A stretch of 31,082 bases of DNA from SpSt-583 sp034434015. Lineage in GTDB: Bacteria > Chloroflexota > Anaerolineae > Anaerolineales > UBA6663. Below are positions 1-6,785 of this stretch, piece by piece (positions within the stretch are counted from its first letter, which is position 1; the number at the start of each line of letters is the position of its first letter). The stretch covers positions 1 to 31,082 of the forward strand of contig DAOUAB010000096.1 of NCBI GenBank assembly GCA_034434015.1, in the 5' to 3' direction. Below the pieces are notes generated by a model. That model was not told where the DNA came from, made no database searches, and saw only the letters and a list, made by a program, of their open reading frames with translations. The position numbers and the translations under genes were made by a program.

Positions 1-594
1 GCCGCCCAGCAGGCCGTAGTCGCGCGGCGCGCCGGCGGGCAGGGTCTTGCGCCGGCCGGCCAGCGTCGGCAGCAGCGACAGGCCGAAAACGGCCAGCATG
101 ACGACGACGACGATGCCGCCCATCACGCCCACCACCCGCAGCGTGGCCGCCTGGCTGTCGGCCGCGCTCAGGAACTCCAGACGGCGCGGCGCCGAGGTCA
201 GCGTGCGCCCGTCGGCGGTCTGGCCGACGGCCGTCATGGCATGCCAGCCGGGGGCGTAGTCGTCGGTGTTGAAGTCGACGCGGAAGGGCGGCTCGGTGTC
301 CGTGCCGACCACGGCCTCGTCAACCCGGAAGGTCACGGAGACCAGGTCCGCCGGGCCCTGGATTTCCATGCGGAAGGAGCCCTGGATCTGGCTGCCGCCG
401 CCATAGCCGAAATTGCGGCGGACGAAGAGGGTCAGCGCGTCCGGCTCGGCGGTCTGCGCGCCGGCGGCCAGGGCGGGCGCGAGCAGGGCGACGACGACGG
501 CCAGGACCGGGGCGAAAGACGACGGCCGAAGGACGAAGGCTCGCTGCCGACCGTTCGTGGACGGCCGGGGGAGCCGGCGGGCAGACGGGGGCAT
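1..594 (-). CDS. Ig-like domain membrane protein, C-terminus cut by window edge
   Basis: Reading from an ATG at 594 the frame stays open for 198 codons to the window edge, so the 3' end is missing. Residues 27-46 form a signal-peptide-like hydrophobic stretch after an Arg-rich N-terminus. Residues 52-143 look like one bacterial Ig-like sandwich (VSVTFRVDEAVVGTD, then PPFRVDFNTDDYAPGWH), the fold used for 'change of a property' modules in surface proteins. Residues 157-177 form a second membrane segment, followed by a basic stretch (AGRRKT). It starts 5 bp after the permease stop, with GGAAG 8 nt before the ATG, so it is probably the last or a late gene of the gntR-SPFH-CPBP-ABC operon. It could be an extracytoplasmic partner of the ABC transporter; that is inference from position. 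Exact function unknown. Confidence 0.75.
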   Translation of the reverse strand, partial: MPPSARRLPRPSTNGRQRAFVLRPSSFAPVLAVVVALLAPALAAGAQTAEPDALTLFVRRNFGYGGGSQIQGSFRMEIQGPADLVSVTFRVDEAVVGTDTEPPFRVDFNTDDYAPGWHAMTAVGQTADGRTLTSAPRRLEFLSAADSQAATLRVVGVMGGIVVVVMLAVFGLSLLPTLAGRRKTLPAGAPRDYGLLGG

Positions 595-599
595 GGGTG

Positions 600-1400
600 T
601 TACTTCCATTTCGTGAGGATCGCTTCGCGCTGGAAGATCTGCGCGCCGAGATACACGGCGCCGACGTCCAGCACGGCCAGGGTGACGGCCACGCCGAGCA
701 TCAGTTGCAGGTTGATGACGATCAGGCCCCCGATCTGGCCGAAGATCAGGACCATCAGCGGCACGATCAGCACGCCCGAGATCTGCTCGGCGACGCGCGG
801 GTCGGTGACGCGCGACGAGACCATCACGGCGAAGTTCACGGACAGGATGGCCATCAGCGGCCCGATGACAAACACGGCCATCAGCCAGGTGGGGCTGAAG
901 ATGCGGCTGACCACGCCCGGCGTGGCGCCGGCCAGCGGCGCCAGGGCGACGAAGAGCAAGAAGGCGCCCCAGGCGGCGCCGACGGCGGGCAGGGCGGCGG
1001 CCAGGCCCTTGCCGGCCAGCAGTTCCTCGGTGGTGATGGGCGTGGCCAGGAGCGGCTCCAGGCTGCGCGTGGTCTTCTCGCCCACGATGCTGTAGGCCGC
1101 GATCGAGGTCGGGATGATGAGCGGCATCATCATGAACAGCACCAGGAACTGGTTGATCAGGTAGACCTGGAAGCACTCGTGGGGCGCGGCGTCGCCGCAG
1201 GCCTCCAGGAAGGCGGGCGGCAGGTCGGTCACGTCGCCGCCGGCGGCCCCCGCCCCCAGGCTGCGCGTCCCGTACAGGATGCCGAGCGGCAGCAGCGTGA
1301 ACAGCAGCGGCAGCGCGGCGACGGTGAAGATCACCAGCCGGTTCTTGAAGACCTCGGCCCACTCTTTTTCGATGATCGTGCGGACACGTTGAACGTTCAC
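600..1400 (-). CDS. ABC-2 type transporter permease
   Basis: A 266-residue polytopic protein. The N-terminus (RTIIEKEWAEVFKNRLVIF) is the usual cytoplasmic entry helix of ABC-2 permeases, followed by a first membrane segment at about 22-44, a large extracytoplasmic loop (about 45-95) and roughly five further membrane segments. The loop after the second segment contains GEKTTRSLEPLLATPITTEELLAGK, the coupling-helix region typical of NatB/CcmB-like exporters. It follows the ATPase gene by 40 bp and clearly forms an exporter with it. The substrate cannot be read from sequence; YtrA-type operons often serve export linked to cell-envelope stress or antimicrobial peptides (family knowledge). Confidence 0.9.
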   Translation of the reverse strand: MNVQRVRTIIEKEWAEVFKNRLVIFTVAALPLLFTLLPLGILYGTRSLGAGAAGGDVTDLPPAFLEACGDAAPHECFQVYLINQFLVLFMMMPLIIPTSIAAYSIVGEKTTRSLEPLLATPITTEELLAGKGLAAALPAVGAAWGAFLLFVALAPLAGATPGVVSRIFSPTWLMAVFVIGPLMAILSVNFAVMVSSRVTDPRVAEQISGVLIVPLMVLIFGQIGGLIVINLQLMLGVAVTLAVLDVGAVYLGAQIFQREAILTKWK

Positions 1401-1440
1401 AGGGCGCCTGCCTTATTATGTCGCTGTTTCATGTGAAACA

Positions 1441-2385
1441 TCAGGCCCGGTCGTCGTTGACCAGGCGCAGATAGACATCTTCCAGGGAATGGCGCAGCTC
1501 GCCGACAAACTGCACGTCGGCGCCGGCGGCCACCAGGTGCCGGATGACGGCCGGGTTGTGGGCCTCGGGGTCATCCAGGCGCACCAGCAGCTTGTGGTCA
1601 ATGGCGCGCGCCTCGCGCACGAACGGCAACGCGGCCACCGACGCGGCCCAGGCCGGGTCGAGCCGGGCCAGATGGAAGACCACCTGGCGGCCGTAGAGCC
1701 GCTGACGCAGGGCGGCCGGCGTGTCCACCGTGACCAGGCGCGTCTTGAAGATGGCGATGCGGTCGCACAGCCGGTCGGCCTCGTCCAGGTTGTGCGTGCA
1801 CATGAAGATCGTGCGTCCCTCGCCCTTCAGGCTCTCGATCGCGTCGCGCACCAGGCGGGCCGCCTCGGGGTCCAGGCCGCTGGTCGGCTCGTCCAGGAAC
1901 AGCACCTTCGGCTCGTGCAGCAGGGCGCGGGCGATGGCCAGTTTCTGGCGCATGCCCTTGGAGAAGCTCCCGGCCGTGTCCGCGCGCCGCTCCCACAGGC
2001 CCAGCATCTTCAGGTAACGCCCCGCCTGCCCGACCGGGTCCGCGACGCCGTACAGCCTGGCGAAGATCACCAGGTTGTGCTCGGCGCTCAGCCGGTCGTA
2101 CATGCCCGGCGACTCGGTCAGGATGCCCACGCTCTGGCGGATGGCCTGGTCGTCCTGCCCGTTCCGGCCGCCGACCTCGAAGCCGTTGACGCGCGCCCGC
2201 CCGCGGCTCGGCCCGATCAGGGCGCACAACATGCGCACCGTGGTCGTCTTCCCGGCCCCGTTCGGGCCCAGGAAGCCGAACACCTCGCCTTCTTCCACAG
2301 AAAGCGTCAGGTTATCCACAGCCGTGACCGTGGCGCCCCTGACGGCGCCGGGGAAGACCTTGGTTAAACCCTCTGCCTCGATCAT
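1441..2385 (-). CDS. ABC transporter ATP-binding protein
   Basis: A 314-residue ATPase that should energise the adjacent ABC-2 permease from the cytoplasmic side. Walker A GPNGAGKTT is at 40-48, signature FSKGMRQ at 141-147, Walker B VLFLDEP at 161-167, and the switch His in THNL at 198. The C-terminal 100 residues form the regulatory extension common in NatA/CcmA-type subunits. I chose the ATG at 2385 because GGAAAGGAA lies just upstream and homologues begin with MIEAEGLTKVF-like sequence; the frame remains open further upstream but that extension is low-complexity Arg/Pro. It is 73 bp after the CPBP gene and 40 bp before the permease. Confidence 0.94.
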   Translation of the reverse strand: MIEAEGLTKVFPGAVRGATVTAVDNLTLSVEEGEVFGFLGPNGAGKTTTVRMLCALIGPSRGRARVNGFEVGGRNGQDDQAIRQSVGILTESPGMYDRLSAEHNLVIFARLYGVADPVGQAGRYLKMLGLWERRADTAGSFSKGMRQKLAIARALLHEPKVLFLDEPTSGLDPEAARLVRDAIESLKGEGRTIFMCTHNLDEADRLCDRIAIFKTRLVTVDTPAALRQRLYGRQVVFHLARLDPAWAASVAALPFVREARAIDHKLLVRLDDPEAHNPAVIRHLVAAGADVQFVGELRHSLEDVYLRLVNDDRA

Positions 2386-2458
2386 GCGGATTTCCTTTCC
2401 AACGGCTGTCGCCATCCATTGTGCGCCCGGACGCCGGCGCGGGCAAGCCCGGCCGCCG

Positions 2459-3502
2459 TCAGCGGCTGTAGCGTGATTCCCTGACCTGGCGCTCCAGTTC
2501 TTCCGCCGTCGGCTCGGACGGCGCGGCGGCCGGCGCCGAGGGGAGGACCGCCGCCGCGTGCGGAGCGACCGGCGCCTGACGGCCGGCCGGGACCGGCGCC
2601 GCCGGCGCACGCAGCGCGCCCGGGATGATCAGCAGCGCCAGCGCCAGCGCCGTCCAGGCCGCGCCGCCGATGAGCCCCGTGGGCAGCGGCCCCACCAGCG
2701 GGCTGGGTTCGCCCTGCACAAACAGCGCGCCCAACGCCGAGATGCCGTTGATGGCCGCATGCGCGATGACGGCCGGCCAGACGCTGCCGTCGCGCAGCGT
2801 GAGCCAGCCCAGGAACACGCTCAACCCCAGCGTGAACCAGACCATGGCCAGCATCCCCAGCCACGGCGCGCCCGGATAGTCCAGGCCGTAATTGTGGCCC
2901 AGGGCGATGACGGGCCAGTGCCACACGCCCCAGATCACGCCCAGCACCAGGAGCGCGCGGCGCGGGCCGAGCGGCATGAGCTTGGCCTGCAGGTAGGCGC
3001 GCCAGCCGAACTCCTCGCCAAACGTGAAGAAACCGTTGATCAGCGGCGCGATCAGCACGCCCATGAGCGTCTGCGTGACGGCCACGAACCAGGGGTCCAG
3101 GGCGGCCTGGCCGGACTGCGCCAGCAGGTCGCGCAGGCGCGTCAGCGCCGGGTCATAGTGCTGCGGGAAGAACACGAAGTAGATCACGCTCCCGGCCACC
3201 GTCATCACGGCCGGCAGGACCCAGCCCGCCAGCCAGTAGGGCCAGCCCCGCACGTTCGGGCGCACGCCCGTGTCGCGCCAGCCTTCGCGCGTGACCCACC
3301 GGGTGAGCAGGTGCGCCAGCGCCGGCGCCCACATATACGGGCCGGCGATCAACAGCAGGGCCAGGCTCAGGCCGGTGCCCGGCAGCACCGGGCTGTCCGC
3401 CAGGCCGCCGGTCCGGGCCACGGCCAGGGCCGTCAGCCAGGCGAGACCGAAGGCGAAGGTCAGGAAGATCAGGATACGGCGGGCGTCGAGTCGGGTCGGC
3501 AT
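2459..3502 (-). CDS. CPBP family intramembrane glutamic endopeptidase
   Basis: A 347-residue polytopic membrane protein of the CPBP (Rce1/Abi) family. The diagnostic motifs are all present: EEFGWR at 163-168, GVIWGVWHWPV at 188-198 with His195, and IAHAAIN at 246-252 with His248 and Asn252. About eight hydrophobic helices are visible. Residues 290-347 form a Pro/Ala-rich cytoplasmic-looking tail that is not part of the family core. The ATG at 3502 has GGAGGA 7 nt upstream; an upstream in-frame extension is implausible. In bacteria these proteins act in bacteriocin self-immunity, protein processing or scaffolding, and here it sits between an SPFH protein and an ABC exporter under a YtrA-type regulator. 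Confidence 0.92.
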   Translation of the reverse strand: MPTRLDARRILIFLTFAFGLAWLTALAVARTGGLADSPVLPGTGLSLALLLIAGPYMWAPALAHLLTRWVTREGWRDTGVRPNVRGWPYWLAGWVLPAVMTVAGSVIYFVFFPQHYDPALTRLRDLLAQSGQAALDPWFVAVTQTLMGVLIAPLINGFFTFGEEFGWRAYLQAKLMPLGPRRALLVLGVIWGVWHWPVIALGHNYGLDYPGAPWLGMLAMVWFTLGLSVFLGWLTLRDGSVWPAVIAHAAINGISALGALFVQGEPSPLVGPLPTGLIGGAAWTALALALLIIPGALRAPAAPVPAGRQAPVAPHAAAVLPSAPAAAPSEPTAEELERQVRESRYSR

Positions 3503-3608
3503 CGCGTTGTCCTCCGCAGGGTCGGCGCAGCCCGGGCCGGCGAGACGATGAGGCGCGGCCGGCCGGTCGCGCCTCATCCCAGACACCCGGGGGGGAATGG
3601 GGGCGGCG

Positions 3609-4565
3609 TCAGCCGCGCTCGGCGGCCGGCGGCGCGCCGTCCGCTGGCCGGGCGCCCTGGGCCAGCGCCGCCAGCCCCGTCAGCCCGCCCAGGTTCATGG
3701 TCTCCACCGCCGACGACGGCACGATCATCAGCGCGCCCTTCTCCTTCAGGCCCTCGAACAGCATGTTCATGGCCCGCAGGTGCAGGGCGGTCGGGTTGTC
3801 GGCGTAGGCCCGGGCGGCCTCGGCGAACGAGGCCGCGATCTGCTTCTCGGATTCGCCCAGGATGACGCGCGCCTGGCGCTCGCGCTCGGCCTGCGCCTGG
3901 CGGCTCATCGCCACCTCCAGGTCCTGCGGGATGACGATGTCGCGGATCTCGACGCTGGTGACGCTCACCCCCCACGGCGTGGTGCGCTCGTCAATGATCT
4001 TCTGCAGCTCGCGGTCGATGGCTTCGCGCCCCACCAGGATCTCGGCCAGCATCATCTTGCCGATGATGTCGCGCAGCGCGGTCTGCGCCGCCCAGGCGAT
4101 GGCGGTGCGGTAGTCCTCCACCTCCAGCGCCGCCTTCTGCGCGTCCCACACCACCCAGAAGAGGACGGCGTCCACGTTCACGGGCACCGTGTCGCGCGTC
4201 AGCGTCTTCTCGGCGCTGAAGGGCGTCACCATCGTGCGGTGGTCGATCCAGTTGGGGATGTAGTCCACGATCGGCACGACCCAGAACAGGCCCGGCCCGT
4301 ACAGCCCGCGGAACCGGCCGAAGCGCAGCACCACGGCCTTCTCCCACTGGTTGGCGATCTTGAGCGCGAACAGGAAGTACAGGCCGAACAGCGCCGCCAG
4401 ACTGACGCCCAGCCCGGCGACGAGGTCCGACCAGCCCGCGGCGCTCGCCGCGAGGGCGAACACGACGCCGGCGCTCAGCCAGAGGACAAACACCGTGACC
4501 GAAACGGCGTTCACCTGCCGGGCCGCCAGCTGCGCCTTCAGATCTTGCGTGGTGATCTTTGCCAT
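3609..4565 (-). CDS. SPFH/Band 7 (stomatin/slipin-like) membrane protein
   Basis: A 318-residue member of the SPFH superfamily, which forms oligomeric membrane microdomain scaffolds. Two hydrophobic segments (about 20-43 and 47-69) precede NQWEKAVVLRFGRFRGLYGPG at 72-92, the classic start of the stomatin Band 7 domain, which runs to about 215 (WGVSVTSVEIRDIVIP). A charged helix follows (MSRQAQAERERQARVI), typical of stomatin coiled-coil regions. Start codon 4565 has AAGGAGAGG just upstream. It follows the gntR gene by 19 bp. Slipin genes are usually paired with an NfeD protease; no NfeD is present here and a CPBP protease lies next instead. Confidence 0.93.
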   Translation of the reverse strand: MAKITTQDLKAQLAARQVNAVSVTVFVLWLSAGVVFALAASAAGWSDLVAGLGVSLAALFGLYFLFALKIANQWEKAVVLRFGRFRGLYGPGLFWVVPIVDYIPNWIDHRTMVTPFSAEKTLTRDTVPVNVDAVLFWVVWDAQKAALEVEDYRTAIAWAAQTALRDIIGKMMLAEILVGREAIDRELQKIIDERTTPWGVSVTSVEIRDIVIPQDLEVAMSRQAQAERERQARVILGESEKQIAASFAEAARAYADNPTALHLRAMNMLFEGLKEKGALMIVPSSAVETMNLGGLTGLAALAQGARPADGAPPAAERG

Positions 4566-4584
4566 GGGTCCTCTCCTTGGCCGG

Positions 4585-4980
4585 TCAGGCGGCCGGCTTG
4601 TTCCGGTGCGCGCTCAACGCCGCCTGGACGGCCTGCTCGATTTCATCCAGGCTGTAACCCAGCCGCCGGGCTTCGGCGACGCACCCGTCCGCGAGTTCGA
4701 CCAGCCGCGCCCGGCGCAGCCGGCGCTGGTCCCCGGGGATGGGCCGTTCCAGGATAAAGGTGCCGCGCCCCTGCTGGGTGGAGATCACGCCCTCTTCGTC
4801 CAGAAGGCGGTAGGCCCGCGCCACGGTGTTGAAGTTGATGCGCAGGTCGGTCGCCAGCTGGCGCACGGTGGGCAATTGGTCTCCCGGCCGCAAGACGCCC
4901 GCGGCCGTCATCTGCTTCACCTGCTCCACGATCTGGACATAGATCGGGTCGCGGCTGCGGAAGTCAAGCTTCATCAACAT
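4585..4980 (-). CDS. GntR family transcriptional regulator, short YtrA type
   Basis: A 131-residue regulator. The winged helix fills residues 8-78 (PIYVQIVEQVKQM, PGDQLPTVRQLATDLRINFNTVARAYRLLDEEGVI, GRGTFI) and there is only a short C-terminal helical tail of about 50 residues, which is the YtrA subfamily layout rather than the FadR/HutC layout with a ligand domain. It is first in a minus-strand operon ahead of SPFH, CPBP and ABC genes; YtrA regulators are classically repressors of their own ABC-transporter operon. A strong promoter with two 16-bp repeats lies 24-52 bp upstream, and autorepression is likely. Start is ATG 4980; a second in-frame ATG occurs at 4974. Confidence 0.93.
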   Translation of the reverse strand: MLMKLDFRSRDPIYVQIVEQVKQMTAAGVLRPGDQLPTVRQLATDLRINFNTVARAYRLLDEEGVISTQQGRGTFILERPIPGDQRRLRRARLVELADGCVAEARRLGYSLDEIEQAVQAALSAHRNKPAA

Positions 4981-4994
4981 GGTCCCGCCGGCTT

Positions 4995-5032
4995 ATTGAA
5001 CTAATTGTATCATTGAACCAATTGTATATCAA
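4995..5032 (-). promoter_or_regulatory. Promoter of the gntR operon with tandem operator repeats
   Basis: On the minus strand TTGATA (5032-5027) is followed after exactly 17 bp by TACAAT (5009-5004), five of six matches at each box. Two direct repeats, ATTGAACTAATTGTAT (plus strand, 4995-5010) and ATTGAACCAATTGTAT (5012-5027), differ at one base and have a 17-bp period, so they cover the spacer, the -10 and the likely transcription start. This is a natural repressor site for the YtrA-type regulator encoded 15 bp downstream. Binding by that protein is inferred. Confidence 0.85.
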
Positions 5033-5100
5033 AAAGGCGGCGAGTCAAGTGACCGCCGGCTGACAAAACGCCGCATTAACGGGGTCGATATTTATCCCAA

Positions 5101-5129
5101 TTGCCCGCCGTATGTGCGCGTGGTAAAAT
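5101..5129 (+). promoter_or_regulatory. Promoter directly before the 5135 gene
   Basis: TTGCCC at 5101-5106 and TAAAAT at 5124-5129 are separated by exactly 17 bp. The ATG at 5135 begins only 5 nt after the -10, so transcription would start at or next to the start codon and the mRNA would be leaderless. This argues against the GTG at 5114, which lies inside the promoter. It diverges from the gntR promoter about 70 bp away. Confidence 0.55.
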
Positions 5130-5134
5130 CTTTA

Positions 5135-5815
5135 ATGAAGAACCGTCCGCATCACAATCGGTTGGGGCCGGACGTCCGTTCGCCGATACGCGCCGTGAAC
5201 AAAGCGAAATCGTTCCTGGTCAACGAACACCCCAACTACCGCTTCGCCGAGCTGCCCAGGATACCGGAGACGCAGCTGGTGATGCTGGTGCCGCTGCGGT
5301 TGTGGCAGCGCCTCCCCGAGTACATCAACGCCTACGAAGCGGTCAGCCTGGCCGGGCGCTTTGGCGCCGATCCGGGCGACTATGAATGGGAGTGGCTGGA
5401 CAACCCGGAGGCGGTCCGCTGGTGGCGGCGCAACGCCGAGGGCTACGAATCGCTGTTCGGCATGGTGGCCGGCGTGCGCCGGAGCGAGGTCGCGGAGCTG
5501 TACGGCATGGTGGACGTCGACGAAAACAGCCCCTTCTGGCCGGAGGTCATCCCGGAAGAGGCCGCCAACGCCATGCCCACCCAGGCCAAGATCATCTCGC
5601 GCGAGAAGCGCATCCCGGAGAAAGACGCCCTGGCGATGCTGTACCGCGAGTATTTCCGGGTCAAGGGCATGTTGACCAGCGACGCCCCCGGCGAACCCTG
5701 CACCCGGCGCGGCACGATCCGCGAAGTCGAGCGCTTCCAGGCGGCGCTCAAGGCGCTGTTCGAGCGCGCTTCCCGGACGGCGTTGCCGTCGGAGCTTAAC
5801 CGCCGCGTCCGATGA
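5135..5815 (+). CDS. Uncharacterised protein, not recognised
   Basis: A soluble protein of 226 residues with no signal peptide or membrane segment. I do not recognise its family. Conspicuous stretches are ELPRIPETQLVMLVPLRLWQ, the Trp-rich DYEWEWLDNPEAVRWWRR, VAELYGMVDVDENSPFWPEV and a basic helical segment EKDALAMLYREYFRVKGML. The C-terminus is Arg-rich. It ends in an ATGA overlap with the following GNAT-like gene, so the two are translationally coupled and probably work together. Start: ATG 5135 fits the promoter; GTG 5114 would add seven residues, and GTG 5195 would remove the low-complexity N-terminus. Confidence 0.7.
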   Translation: MKNRPHHNRLGPDVRSPIRAVNKAKSFLVNEHPNYRFAELPRIPETQLVMLVPLRLWQRLPEYINAYEAVSLAGRFGADPGDYEWEWLDNPEAVRWWRRNAEGYESLFGMVAGVRRSEVAELYGMVDVDENSPFWPEVIPEEAANAMPTQAKIISREKRIPEKDALAMLYREYFRVKGMLTSDAPGEPCTRRGTIREVERFQAALKALFERASRTALPSELNRRVR

Positions 5816-6750
5816 TCCGTCCCTTCGACTGGCGCGATGTCAGCCTCGTCAAGCAGTTGAGCGAGCAGGGGATCTGCCTGGATTCGATCACGCGCCTGAC
5901 CCGCGACAACCAGCCCCTGACGAACGCCCTGCTGGCCTACCTGATGCCGGGCGCCGGCGCGCCGACCCTGGTCTGGCGCGACGACCGGCAGGCCGCCTTC
6001 GGCCAGTTGCGGCATCGCCCCGGCGAGGAGCTGGCGCGCGCGCTGTTCATCGCCCCCGCCTGGTCTGAACAGAACGAGGCCTGGCTGCCCCTGGTGGACC
6101 GGCTGGCGGCCGAGGCCGGCGCGCGCGGCGGCCACAACCTGGTGGCGGAGGTGGACGAGGCGAGCGGCGAGTTCGACGCGCTGCGCCGGGCCGGGTTCGC
6201 CATCTACGCCCGGCAGACGATCTGGCGCCTGGCGGGCGAGATCCCGGCCACCGCCCCGGCCCTGGCGATCCGGGCGGCGACCCCGGCGGACTCCCTGGCG
6301 GTCAGCACGCTGTACACCAACCTGGTGCCGCGCCTGGTGCAGCAGGTGGAGCCGCCGCCCCACCCCGGGCGCGGGTACGTGTTCGAGCGGGACGGCGAGC
6401 TGGTGGCGTTCGTGGACGTGAAGCGCGGGCCGGCCGGCCTGTGGGTGGACCCGTACCTGCACCCGGAAGCGTACGACCAGGCCGACGACATGGTCAGCGC
6501 CGCGCTGCACATGCTGGGCGGCCACCAGCGCGCCGGGCGCCCGGTGTACGTCTGCGTGCGCCGTTACCAGGACTGGCTGCAGGACGTCCTGCAGACCGCC
6601 GGTTTGGAATGCCTGGGCTCGCAGGCCGTGATGGTCAAACGCCTGGCGGTGCGCGTGACGGAGCCCCTGCTCAAGGCCCTCCCGGCGATGGAAGGCAGCG
6701 CCACCACCACGCCCGTCGCCGGTGCCAGGATCACGATTTACAAAAACTAA
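5812..6750 (+). CDS. GNAT-like acetyltransferase domain protein
   Basis: A 312-residue soluble protein that looks like two degenerate GNAT halves. The N-terminal half begins IRPFDWRDVSLVKQLSEQG, the usual GNAT alpha1 entry, and ends near AGFAIYARQTIWRL, the beta-strand pattern that closes a GNAT fold. The second half starts again with LAIRAATPADSLAVSTLY and has GYVFERDGELVAFVDVKRGP. I do not see a clean acetyl-CoA binding (Q/R)xxGx(G/A) loop, so catalytic activity is doubtful. It overlaps the previous gene by ATGA and is followed after 35 bp (a perfect palindrome) by the R3H ATPase gene. The substrate is unknown. Confidence 0.7.
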   Translation: MIRPFDWRDVSLVKQLSEQGICLDSITRLTRDNQPLTNALLAYLMPGAGAPTLVWRDDRQAAFGQLRHRPGEELARALFIAPAWSEQNEAWLPLVDRLAAEAGARGGHNLVAEVDEASGEFDALRRAGFAIYARQTIWRLAGEIPATAPALAIRAATPADSLAVSTLYTNLVPRLVQQVEPPPHPGRGYVFERDGELVAFVDVKRGPAGLWVDPYLHPEAYDQADDMVSAALHMLGGHQRAGRPVYVCVRRYQDWLQDVLQTAGLECLGSQAVMVKRLAVRVTEPLLKALPAMEGSATTTPVAGARITIYKN

Positions 6751-6751
6751 T

Positions 6752-6773
6752 GGCGGCGCCGCGCGGCGCCGCC
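6752..6773. repeat. Perfect 22-bp GC palindrome between GNAT-like and R3H ATPase genes
   Basis: Two 11-bp arms (GGCGGCGCCGC and its complement) meet with no spacer. The palindrome starts just after the GNAT-like stop and ends 12 nt before the ATG at 6786. It has no U-tract, so it is not a standard terminator; in the mRNA it would form a very stable stem close to the start codon, which itself has no Shine-Dalgarno sequence. Confidence 0.85.
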
Positions 6774-6785
6774 CTGTGACGGCCC

